The notes beneath the pieces were generated by a model. It was not told the DNA's origin and searched no databases. It saw only the letters and a program-made list of their open reading frames with translations. The position numbers were made by a program, and so were the translations under genes. Below, piece after piece: positions 53,801-62,792 of a DNA stretch of 64,000 nucleotides (positions are counted from its first letter, which is position 1; every line of letters starts with the position of its first letter). This DNA comes from Gautieria morchelliformis (lineage: Eukaryota > Basidiomycota > Agaricomycetes > Gomphales > Gomphaceae), in NCBI GenBank assembly GCA_015179125.1, contig WHVA01000400.1:1-64000 (forward strand). The letters run 5' to 3'.

Positions 53801-55092
53801 ACTCACCTGTTGCTCGGTTATCCTCCCTACGGATCATATGCGCCATTGCTGCTAGGAATGACTGGCCTATTCATCAAATGGACGTGGACTATGCATACCT
53901 CAATGCTAAGTTGCCCGAACCTATTTACATGAAGCAGCCGTATGGATATGAGTCAGGAGACAAAGGCGAAGTGCTACTTTTGAAGAAAGCACTCTACGGC
54001 CTCAAGCAATCTGGAAGAGAATGGTACAAACGTCTAAGTGGTGAATTCCACAAGTTAGGATTCACTACGTCAGCCACAGACGGGGCTGTATTTTATAGAC
54101 GTGGCGGAAAGGGGCATGTGATCATTGCAACAGCTGTGGACGACCTTACCATCACAGCTGAGAATCAATCAGTCCTGGACGAAGTCAAACGAGATCTTGC
54201 TCAGGTCTTCAGTATGAAAGATCTAGGCGAGATTCATTGGCTATTGAATCTCAAAATCGAAAGAGACTGGCAGAAGAAGACCATTGCAATTTCACAACCT
54301 GCATACATCGAGAAGATCATCAAAAAATTTAATCTCGAAGATGCAAAGACTTATGCTACGCCTCTTGATCCAGCCGTAAAATTATCTAAAGACCAATGTC
54401 CTTCTACAGAGAGAGGCAAGAAAGCCATGTCGAAGTTTCCATACAGGCAAGCTATAGGATCACTGATGTGGGCGGCTGTAGCCACTCGACCTGACATTGC
54501 ATTTGCGGTGTCATTACTCTCGCAATTCCTTGAAAATCCAGGTGGCACACACTGGAATGCAGTCAAACGTGTCTTCAAATATTTGAAAGGCACGAAGCAT
54601 TACAAGCTCACACTTGGAAGAAATCAAGACGGCTTGATGGGGTATTCAGATGCGGATTGGGGTTCACAGAGTCATAGGCGTTCGTATTCGGCATACTTAT
54701 TTCAGATTGATGGAGGCACTGTTTCATGGAGTTGCCAGAAACAGTCGATAGTAGCCCTCTCATCAACTGAAGCCGAATTCGTCGCCCTGACCCATGCGGG
54801 CAAAGAGGCTCTTTGGATGCGCCATTTTATTTCTGAAATATTCCAACCACTGAACAGACCCATCCAAGTTTATTCAGACAATCAATCAGCCATTGCCATC
54901 ACGTATGGCACCCAACAACACACGAGAACCAAGCATTTCGACATCAGGTTATATTTCCTCCGAGATATAATCAAAAATCAACAAGCCAAGCTCGTTTATT
55001 TGCCAACCGAACAAATGTTGGCAGATATCCTCACTAAAGGACTTCCTAGTCCTAGAGTGAAGATTCTCAACGAGCAAATCGGAATATATTAA
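50850..55092 (+). pseudogene. Copia gag-pol polyprotein with two frame breaks
   Basis: Frame 1 (50850-53186): gag with a UBN2-like domain, basic linker and zinc knuckle CTNCKKPGHSIENC; protease VILDTGTTSHMT; integrase zinc region HQKMGH...CDACIQAK; core YSDVWGP (Asp), VSDRGGEY (Asp), ESNGVAEHLNRTL (Glu). Frame 2 (53165-53545): linker with RRSERIRQQ. Frame 3 (53488-55092): RT (NKWVYLWKRNPEGKPIVPKS, MDVDYAYLNAKL, ALYGLKQSGREWY, catalytic AVDDLTI) and RNase H (YSDADWG, SSTEAEFVAL, VYSDNQSA, TRTKHFDIR). Each break is explained by loss of a single base (near 53158 and near 53525), the second in an A-rich run. Everything else is intact, so the copy was functional until recently. The catalytic box reads AVDD rather than YVDD. 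Confidence 0.92.
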
Positions 55093-55105
55093 GCTTGAGG
55101 GGGCG
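55093..55105 (+). other. Copia polypurine tract
   Basis: TTGAGGGGGCG immediately before the 3' LTR. Confidence 0.7.
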
Positions 55106-55603
55106 TGTTGGGTGCATTTATGCTCCTGCACCAAAATCAAGCATAATATATCCAATTTGTTGTGTGGCCTTCCAATTTCTTCTCACATTGTTCTTGTATT
55201 ATGCATCCATTTCTCTGGTTATTTTCGAAATTTTCCACTCATTCCTTATCTCTCTATTTCATCTTGTTATTCCTACTTTCACAAGCGGCTGCACCCAGCG
55301 GAGTCTGAAATGACTTCGACGCGCGAGCTCTTGGGCGCTAAAGGGCCGGGTAGTAGTACATGCGCAGTGGAACACATTTCCCCCTCTCTCAGTGACCACT
55401 AAATTCACTGAGAGAGGCAAGTAAATTAGTCTAGTAGTCTTTGCATTTATTGACCTAGAAATGCTCTGTAGTGAATTGATTTCTAGGTAGTGTATAATAT
55501 ATTTATAGTGACCACTAAATTCACTGAGAGAGTGAATTGATTTCTAGTCTATTCTTTTGAATAACAAGTCCATACCTACTGCCTATAATTCCTGTCCTCT
55601 ACA
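55106..55603 (+). repeat. Copia 3' LTR
   Basis: 498 bp, the same as the 5' LTR except for one C/T change and a 2-base change near the middle. Ends CCTCTACA at 55603. Confidence 0.95.
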
Positions 55604-56394
55604 GTTCCTCCTCTGCGCAGTCCGTGATTCTCGCATTTATACCCTTCTCCCACCCCCAACAGGCCATTGTACATTCTCCCTGCATCTGGGAGTCTGTCAG
55701 GGAATGCGGGTGCCTGGAACACACGGGCCACACGCCCCTGTACCACATCACCTCTTGGAACGTGTCCAACACGTCACTGCTTCCCCATGCTCATTTCCAA
55801 AGAAAAGCACTTCCCCGCTCGATCAACTCGCTCTAGCACCTAACATGGCAGTTTATATGACGATCATGATCCAAGTGATCAATCAACTGTGGATCATGAT
55901 ATACCCATTTAGGGTCGATTCACATCAAGCGCAGGCCGCTTCGCTGGCACGCCACACCACAAGACACACATCAATTTGGGAAGCAGAAGCCCCGAAGCTT
56001 GCAAGCACGAGAAGCATGTATAGCTCGAAGCGCTCACAGTAGATACGTTATAGAGGTTTGTAGTTCAATGTCCTGACAGCAATGAGAGTCACTGTCCTAA
56101 ATACACATTCTATCCTAATTGTATTAAGTTCCTTGTTCTATAGTTCCTTGTATCTTACTGCACTCCTTTGCCCATTCTCTCTTTTGTGTCCTATACGCGT
56201 CATTGGCACATGCATCATCGGCTTACATTAGCAGACCGAAGTGCCGCATCCATGCCGTACCGTCCTTTACTCAACAGTGTGCGCAATCTTCGTTTCTATT
56301 CTTGGCACCCGGCAGCACATGGTGCCCCATTATGCTCAATTTGGTTACGACCCATCACACATGGCGGTGTAGCTAGTATGAGAAAAGGTGCCCC
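55604..56394. other. Unassigned sequence right of Copia element
   Basis: Does not continue the DDE transposon that is cut on the left side of the Copia element. A few short open frames, no recognised domains or repeats. An imperfect ATGATCC-rich stretch lies near 55860-55905. Confidence 0.5.
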
Positions 56395-56968
56395 GAATGA
56401 CTTTTATCCAAAATTTCATTGTGAGCTCAACTTTATTGAGCAATACTGAGGTGCAGTCAAGTTCTGATACAGGTCAAGTGCACAAATGACAGATATAGAT
56501 GCCATGGAGCACAATGTGATTGCTTGCCTTGATGATATCCCATTGATCCAAATTCAGCGGTCAGTGGTTTCCAAGTCCATCATCTGAATATGGATTACTC
56601 ATTGGTTTTATTTATTTATTTATTTATTTATTTATTTGGAGTAGCTATGCAAATCAATCTGCAATATTCATTTCAGCATACTCACAAGGCTTTTCTGGCT
56701 CAATGGCTGCCTGGGCAAACCAAAACCAAAGGTATCATGGACAACAGACTTTGGATGGCTGAGAAAGCAAAGGCTGCCTATGCATAGCACTTCATTATTG
56801 ATCTGGAGGTACTTGATACATTACAATACATAGACTATGAGTGGGGAGGCATCCTTGATGTGAAATTTGATGAGTAGTTTTTTCAAACTCGACTTGAGGA
56901 TTTTGGCCACCTTTTAGGGTTAGGGTTAGGGATTACATAAGGTTGCCCTATTAGAGCGTCCTCTATCT
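56395..56968 (+). mobile_element. TA-target DDE transposon, 3' end
   Basis: Matches the last part of 16604-19807: FYPKFHCELNFIEQY (catalytic Glu region), then noncoding sequence with three TAGGG units near 56917 and the terminal repeat ending TCTATCT at 56968 beside TA (56969-56970). Where the copy at 19452 has a T run, this one has (ATTT)n (56605-56637). It inserted in a Gypsy RT gene, which continues at 56971. Confidence 0.85.
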
Positions 56969-56970
56969 TA

Positions 56971-57612
56971 TGCTGATAGTAATGAAGAAGCCGGGTCCCA
57001 ATGGAGAACCCCGCATCCTGACCGTACTGGACAAACGTGAGCAGAATCAAAACACATGCAAATTGGCAAGCCCACTCCCAAATATTGAAACTATTCTGAC
57101 CAACATCCTATGACACCCGTTCAGAACGCTAGTAGATGGGAGGGACGCGTATGAGCAGATCCATGTTATTGACGAACATGTCGGTCGTACGACTTTCAAC
57201 ACACCTGATGGCACAATGGAGAGTTTAGTCATGCAGCAGGGAGACTGCAACGGTCCAGCAACATACCAAACTGTCATGAACAATATCTTTGGCGCACACC
57301 TTGGTGTCTTCATGGACGTATATCTCGATGACATAGTGATTTACTCAAACTCAATCGAGGACCACATAAAACACTGCAAGTTAGTCATTGACATCCTGCA
57401 CCGAGAAAAAATGTACCTTTCCACACCAGATAAGCTCCAGTTTTTTGCAAAGGAAATGAAGATCCTGGGTCATGTAATCGACGCGCAAGGAATCGTCATG
57501 GATCCTGAAAAGGTCGACCAAATATTGAACTGGAAAACACCTACGGGTAGGGATACCCTGGCATCCTTCATAGGCACTGTCAGCTACATGGCGCCAAACT
57601 GCAACATGGTAT
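56971..57612 (+). pseudogene. Gypsy reverse transcriptase fragment (fourth type)
   Basis: Reads LIVMKKPGPNGEPRIL, then LASPLPNIETILTNIL, one stop (57111-57113), GRDAYEQIHVIDEHVGRTTF, MQQGDCNGPATYQTVMNNIF, catalytic VYLDDIVIYSNSIEDH, MKILGHVIDAQGIVMDPEKV and TLASFIGTVSYMAPN. The part before 56971 has been displaced by the transposon. It ends near 57610. A different family from G1, G2 and the fragment at 37076. Confidence 0.88.
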
Positions 57613-57919
57613 ATTCACTGGTGCTGTTGTGATGTGACCAGACCCCTTGTTGATCCTTCAAATGCCACACATTCAAAGATTTGCCCTTGATTCTAAACTG
57701 TGCTGTCAAGTCACCCACCATCCATCTTGCCACACAGTATCTGAAGCCATGGACCTTCATCCTACAAGCACTGCTGAGGGAGGGGGCAAGGTTCAGATTG
57801 CCGATGGTGGTGACTGCATGAGAACTAGCAGGACAGCTGGATGTTATCAGTCGTTCATTTGGGTGCACACACATCTCCTATTTTATTTATTGGTGGTGAT
57901 ACTTGAATTTTAGTTCAAT

Positions 57920-58297
57920 TTGCTGGTTGATGTGTATGCACATAAACTGAAGCACCCATCTGTCTTTGAGAGACAGTGCTTCTATAGACAGCTCCATCAT
58001 GTTCTTGTATGTAAACTACCTGATGATCCCCTCTTTGAAGCCTGTCCTATAAGACACTGGCTCATGGCTGTAAAAAGGTGTCATACAGGCAGTGTGGACA
58101 TGATGAAGGAAATGGTAACATATATGAGCATGCGACCACAGTTGGAGGTGATTGAGATTACTGCCATAAGCTGTGTGGTGGGATGCATACAAGTGGGGAT
58201 GGGGAACAATTGGAGCATCATTGACCAAAGCAGAGATGTAGTCAGGCTAGACCTTATTCATGACCCTGAGCTAATTGAGGAAATGGATGCAGTGTAG
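57920..58297 (+). CDS. Small unrecognised ORF, possible TE C-terminal module
   Basis: A 125-codon frame with YRQLHHVLVCKLPDDPLFEA, VKRCHTGSVDMMKEMVTY and ISCVVGCIQVGMGNNWSIID followed by QSRDVVRL. The CVVG..x..NWSIIDxS pattern resembles a C-terminal module I associate with large transposon-linked proteins of agaricomycetes, but I cannot name the family. Upstream (57647-57913) another short frame may be joined by an intron ending ATTTTAG at 57911. Probably a remnant. Confidence 0.35.
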   Translation: MLVDVYAHKLKHPSVFERQCFYRQLHHVLVCKLPDDPLFEACPIRHWLMAVKRCHTGSVDMMKEMVTYMSMRPQLEVIEITAISCVVGCIQVGMGNNWSIIDQSRDVVRLDLIHDPELIEEMDAV

Positions 58298-58341
58298 GAC
58301 TACAATATGCAATATATTGAATTGATGGCTTACTAGCCTTT

Positions 58342-58888
58342 TGTTACAGTACGATCCGTCGTAAGATGGACCTAGGTCGGGGACGAAACCCGAGGCAAGG
58401 TCCGAGGTTGCGGGGCGAGGTTGGATGGGGAAGTCGGAGAGGGACTTGGCTTCAGCTTATGTGCTGCACCGACCCTACGCACGAGTCCTAATTTCGGAGG
58501 TAAACGAATAAGAGGCGAGGTTTGGCTTAAGAGGCGAGGCTTAGAAACTAGCTAAGGATCGAAGGGATACGATAGTTGATTTTCAGACTGAGGAGTAGGA
58601 ATGCATACAAGGGGGTTTATATATGGGCGAGGGTGCGAGTCAGGGGCGAACATATTAGTGGAGGTCAGGGCGAGGTCAGGGCGAGGTAATATACGAATGA
58701 TGCATGATGGAGCGGAATCAGTAACTAAGGGGATACGGGCATGGCATCAAGGTCGGATATGAACTCAAGCTCGGGCTCGGGCTTGGGCGCGGATAAGGAT
58801 CATATGTACTCGGGCACGAATATCACACGGCTCGGGCTCGGAAGAAGGTTTTACCGGTAAGTAACCGGCCAAAGGCCGGGTTCTTACA
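58342..58888 (-). repeat. 3' LTR of Gypsy G1 copy 2, 547 bp
   Basis: On the minus strand TGTAAGAACCCGGCCTTTGG ... CTGTAACA. Contains the TATATAAA box (58615-58622) and is preceded by the purine tract AAGGAGGGGATAC. 547 bp against 518 bp in copy 1. Confidence 0.9.
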
Positions 58889-59060
58889 GTATCCCCTCCT
58901 TATGGCCGAGACCCCCGAGGCCGTAATGTGAACAAGGTTCGCCTATCCTCGAATCTAGATCCCGGCCCGATGTTAAGTAGCCGGAAAGGCGAAGCTTAAA
59001 TCGTAGCCGAGGTTAGATAAAAGGGTGGGTAGGAGGCAGCGAACCCAAGTGCCAACGAAT

Positions 59061-60175
59061 ATGGTGCGCCCGCAACCCCTCTTCAACTCAGCCGTCGACG
59101 AGAACAGCGCGAACAATGCGTTTGACCAGACATTGCTGTCTGAGGAGAACGGAGCCTTGGGCGAGGTTATGCCCGAGGATCGACACAAGGTTGGCACATT
59201 GCCAGTTGATGAGACGGGGGCCATCGACATGCGGCAGCCGTGGCAGGAAGGGCCGAATGGTAAAAAGGTGAGTCGTTGAGTAGTATCGTTTTTGCTGTTC
59301 GCTGACTTGAGTAGTACAAGCGAATGTTATTCTCGTACCACCCGACCGACTTGTCCCCATACAGGTACAAGCTCGCCGACGGGGGACCTCGTGAGTGGCA
59401 ACTCGCGACCAAGGCCGAGGCGAGGTGCACGCGCTGTGAAGAGCACGACTATACGTGCCTTCGGGCCGTTAGTCTCGACTTCGGGCTCGCCGACCAGGGT
59501 GCCTGCGTGTGGTGCAGGACACGCTCCTTGGGCTGTAGCATAGCCCAAGGTCGCCGCAGTAAGGCGTCCTTAGGAAAAGGTCAGGCGGGTGCCGGGGGCA
59601 AGAAGCGAGCGAGGAGCGAGGAGGCCGAGGAAAGAGGCCAAGGTTCGGGACGAGGTTGAGGATGACAACGACTCGAGCGACTGGGTCGAGCGGAATCTCG
59701 AGACGAGGGTTGAGAGGATGGAAGCGAGGATGAGCCAGGAGAAGGGTAAGGGGACAGAGGGAGCGAGGCAGAGTGAGGGGAAGGAAACCGAGGTGGAAGG
59801 TCGGAGGGCGAAGAAAGACAAGAAGGTGAAAAGGTCGGAGCGAAGTGCGGAGATGAGGGAGTTGATAGCGGTGGTGAGGGACGTGGGACAGAAGGTTGGC
59901 GAGGTTGGGGAGAGGGTGTGCGAGTTGCTGGGGAGAGGGTGTGCGAGTTGCTGGGGGAGTTTAGGGCTGCGAATGACCGGATGAACAGGGCGGATGTGGA
60001 GTTCATGAGAATAAGGAGGAGGCGGAATTACTTGAAGCGGATGCAGGGGGCGAGAGACTTGGCCGATTATGGGGGACATGGGGGTCTGGTGGAGCGAAGT
60101 AGCAGTAGTAATGAGGAGGAGTCAGGCGAGGGTAGCGAGGAGAGCGAGGGAGAGGATATGAGGATGGTGGAATAA
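59061..60175 (+). pseudogene. Opposite-strand Cys-cluster gene in Gypsy G1 copy 2
   Basis: ATG 59061 (MVRPQPLFNSAVDENSANNA); intron 59268-59314 (47 nt, GTGAGT...GAGTAG, branch CTGAC); exon 2 YKRMLFSYHPTDLSPYRYKL then the full cluster C-x2-C-x6-C (CTRCEEHDYTC), 15 residues, C-x2-C-x6-C (CVWCRTRSLGC). It then has a KKRAR-type basic motif, a frame break near 59610, SSDWVERNLETRVERMEARM, SEGKETEVEGRRAKKDKKVK, coiled coil VGQKVGEVGERVCELLG, and an acidic tail ending at 60175. A 23-bp tandem duplication near 59916-59957 shifts the frame again. Same layout as in the other two Gypsy copies; function unknown. Confidence 0.8.
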
Positions 60176-60293
60176 ACTAGTAACTGGAATAATGGAAGAT
60201 TTCTTGGATTTTATTGATTTTTTTTGTTGGTGTTCGATTGCGAGGGGATTTTGTTATCTAACTACTGGGTCATGGGGGGTAAACAAGGAATGA

Positions 60294-61376
60294 TCATAGA
60301 GAAGTCAAAGGTCCTGGCTTGGCCGGGTAAGATTCGTGGAAGTCAGTGACCAGCTCCGAGGCATGATCAAGCTTGGAAGCGAGGATCCACGAGGTTTCTT
60401 CGTCGGTACCTTCGTAACCAGTCCACCTAACAAGATAGAGTAACTTGCAGCTCTTGCGTCTATTATCGATCTTCGAGTCGAGGATTTCGGAAACCTCGAA
60501 CTCGGGTTCACCATCGATAATGACTGGGGGCGGAGGCGGCTGAACTCGGTTCGGGATGGTGTTGGGTGAGGCTGGTTCGAGCATAGATACGTGGAATACT
60601 GGATGGACTGAATGCATGTGTTCTGGAAGTCGAAGGGTGAATGGGTGAGTACCCGCTCGGGAAATGATCTCAAACGGTCCCAAGAACTTCTCGGCGAGTT
60701 TTTTGGTAGGGTGAGTCATTCTGAAGTACTGTGCCTTCACAAAGGCGAGGGATCCCACTTGGAAATCAGGAGCGGGCTTGCGGCGAACATCGGCCGAGGC
60801 TTGGTAGGTCTTCTGAGCCTCGAGGATGGCGCGGCGAAGTTCTTGGTGAAGCTCGTCCAGGTCAACCACAAAGTCTCGAGCTCGTGCCGAGGTGAGGTCA
60901 CGCTCGGGGTGAACTGCGAGGTTCGGATGGTAACCCTTATTAGCAAAGAATGGGGAGATACCGGTGGTTGCGCTAGGCGCGTTGTTGTAGGCGAACTCGG
61001 CTAGGGGAAGGAGCGAAGCCCAATTGGACTGCTGATAGTTGCAATATATCCTGAGGTACTGTTCCAAGGTCTGGTTAGCACGCTCGGTTTGACCGTCACC
61101 CTCGGGATGATATCCCGAGGTGAAATGCAACCGCATGTCCAATGCTTTCCCTAGGGAACGCCAGAAGTGCGAGACGAACTCGGAACCCCTGTCCGAGGTG
61201 ATGTGCGAGGGGACTCCATGCTTGGAAAAGACATGAAGGACGAAGAGGTGAGCGAGCTCTTGCGAGGTTATCTTGTCTGTGGTTGGATTGAAGATAACCT
61301 GCTTAGTGAAGTGGTCAACAATCACTAGGATGGAGGTGAACTCGGATGAAGGGGGAAGCTGCTCAATGAAATCCAT
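60294..61376 (-). CDS. Gypsy G1 copy 2 integrase core and chromodomain (intact ORF)
   Basis: A 360-codon uninterrupted frame: MDFIEQLPPSSEFTSILVIV (first Asp in VDHF), FSKHGVPSHITSDRGSEFVS (second Asp), GDGQTERANQTLEQYLRIYC (Glu), FAYNNAPSATTGISPFFANK, KLAEKFLGPFEIISRAGTHP (GPF/Y module), then chromodomain FEVSEILDSKIDNRRKSCKL, YLVRWTGYEGTDEETSWILA. The integrase catalytic triad and chromodomain aromatics are all present. It is separated from the zinc-binding part upstream by a stop near 61455, so the whole polyprotein is not continuous. Confidence 0.9.
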   Translation of the reverse strand: MDFIEQLPPSSEFTSILVIVDHFTKQVIFNPTTDKITSQELAHLFVLHVFSKHGVPSHITSDRGSEFVSHFWRSLGKALDMRLHFTSGYHPEGDGQTERANQTLEQYLRIYCNYQQSNWASLLPLAEFAYNNAPSATTGISPFFANKGYHPNLAVHPERDLTSARARDFVVDLDELHQELRRAILEAQKTYQASADVRRKPAPDFQVGSLAFVKAQYFRMTHPTKKLAEKFLGPFEIISRAGTHPFTLRLPEHMHSVHPVFHVSMLEPASPNTIPNRVQPPPPPVIIDGEPEFEVSEILDSKIDNRRKSCKLLYLVRWTGYEGTDEETSWILASKLDHASELVTDFHESYPAKPGPLTSL

Positions 61377-61454
61377 AGAGATGGAATTCCAAGGCTTCTC
61401 GGGAACGGGAAGTTGTTTGAGGAGACCATAGGGTTTGTGACATTGCGGCTTGCT

Positions 61455-62030
61455 TCACATACAAGTGGTGCATGTTTTGCAATATTCCTTGACAAAGGAT
61501 CTAATCCCTGGCCAAGTGTAGTCTCGTCGGATCAGCTCCAAGGTCTTGTTGACTCCGAAGTGTCCCGAGAGAATGTGGTCGTGCTTGTATTGCAGGATGT
61601 GAAGTCGAAGGTCTTGGGCCGCTGGAACATAGGTTCGGTTGTCAAGCTTGAGAAAACCCTCGGGGTCTGTGGTCCACCTCGGGTCATCAACCAAGCCGAG
61701 GTGCGACTTGGCTATGGGGTCCGAGGGGAGGTTCGCTAGTATGTCAGCTCGGATCTGCTCGTTATCAAGCAGTGAAGCTGCTCGGAGTACAACCGGAGCG
61801 ATGTTAGTAGCTCTAAGGGATGATGCCAGCTGGTGTTGGGTAAACACTGGTCGTAGGTTCTGTGGGTTTATGGTGGCATAGTCGCTATTCCCCTCTTTAA
61901 GATAGACGTCCCATCGTCTAGTGAGAGAGTAGATGGGACCGATAGGTGGCGAGGTCCCTTCTTCGAGGTTGATTTTGATATCGTGGGGTCGGTGGGGAGC
62001 TAGAGTGTCAGCGCGTGCTTTGCTGAACAC
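61455..62030 (-). pseudogene. Gypsy G1 copy 2 linker fused to integrase zinc region
   Basis: Reads DIKINLEEGTSPPIGPIYSL and goes directly into TRRWDVYLKEGNSDYATINP, which in copy 1 are about 1.2 kb apart once the L4 repeat is discounted. RT and RNase H are therefore deleted. The HHCC zinc region follows (LQYKHDHILSGHFGVNKTLE, YCKTCTTCM). A stop follows at 61455. Confidence 0.88.
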
Positions 62031-62760
62031 ATCTGCAAATTCGTGATATACTTCGGGAACATGTTTTTTAATGTTCTCAGAAAGCTCGGAAGAACTTTCT
62101 CCCGATGTTGCCCCTCTGGCGAGGAGCTCAGGCGAAGCCAGATTGAGCTGAACACTTCGGACCCTTCCAACCTAGATGCACGCATGAAAGCAGGCGCATT
62201 GATTAGGGACATGAGCGGTGCTTGCAATTTCGGAGGCGAGGTCGGAGGTGAGGTCGGAAGCGGGGGCGAAGATGCCGTAGGCGAGGTTGAAGTCGTAGCC
62301 AAAGCTGAGCGGGCTGACGTCGCCGTGGTCGCTGGAGCCGTAGTTAGGTCGATGGTCTTGAACGTAATACTGCCCAATACCCAGTCAATCGACGGATTGT
62401 AGCGGGTGAGCCAGTTGTGGCCAAGTACCATCGAGAAACTCGAGTCGAGCGAGGTTACGTAGAAGGTAACCCATTGTTGTTCACCAGTCGGAAAGCAAAT
62501 GCAGAGGTCTAGAGCTTGGGTAATGGTAGTGTTAGTACTACCGTCAAACAGTTCAGAGGTATAGGGGAGACAGGATAAGCAGGCATAGAGTACTTCTGGA
62601 CAAATCTGGATTCAATAAAACAATCTGAGGACCCACAGTCAACTAATGCAACAAAAGCGACGTTGGGGAGCGAAGGCGAGGTTAGATCTACATTAAGGGA
62701 ATCTTTGGACAATGAATGAGAAGCGGCGCTGAGTCTGAGCACACGGGTGAGGGTACCGCA
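62000..62760 (-). pseudogene. Gypsy G1 copy 2 protease and linker
   Basis: PNVAFVALVDCGSSDCFIES carries the aspartic protease site (D-C-G-S-S, as in copy 1), then MVLGHNWLTRYNPSIDWVLG. Frameshifts occur near 62530-62430 and 62150. The SPPLPTSPPTSPP linker is proline-rich. Confidence 0.85.
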
Positions 62761-62792
62761 ATCCTCGGATCGTGCGGTTCCGAGGTTGCTAC

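Larger units (their letters stand above)
50347..55603 (+). mobile_element. Complete Ty1/Copia element, 5257 bp
   Basis: Two 498-bp LTRs (50347-50844, 55106-55603), a primer-binding site, gag-pol and a purine tract. The LTRs differ at only about three positions, so insertion or last conversion was recent. The flanks TATTG (left) and GTTCC (right) do not match, so no target duplication is present. Family relatives: solo LTRs at 1213, 4130 and 42428. Confidence 0.96.

Noticed and set aside
56395..56968. Considered this as the missing right half of the transposon cut by Copia at 50346
   Set aside because: It matches the subfamily of 16604-19807, not that of 48896-50346, and about 800 bp of unrelated sequence lies between it and the Copia 3' LTR.
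59570..60079. Ser/Pro-rich minus frames of 169 and 141 codons in Gypsy copy 2
   Set aside because: Same reason: complement of the plus-strand accessory gene.
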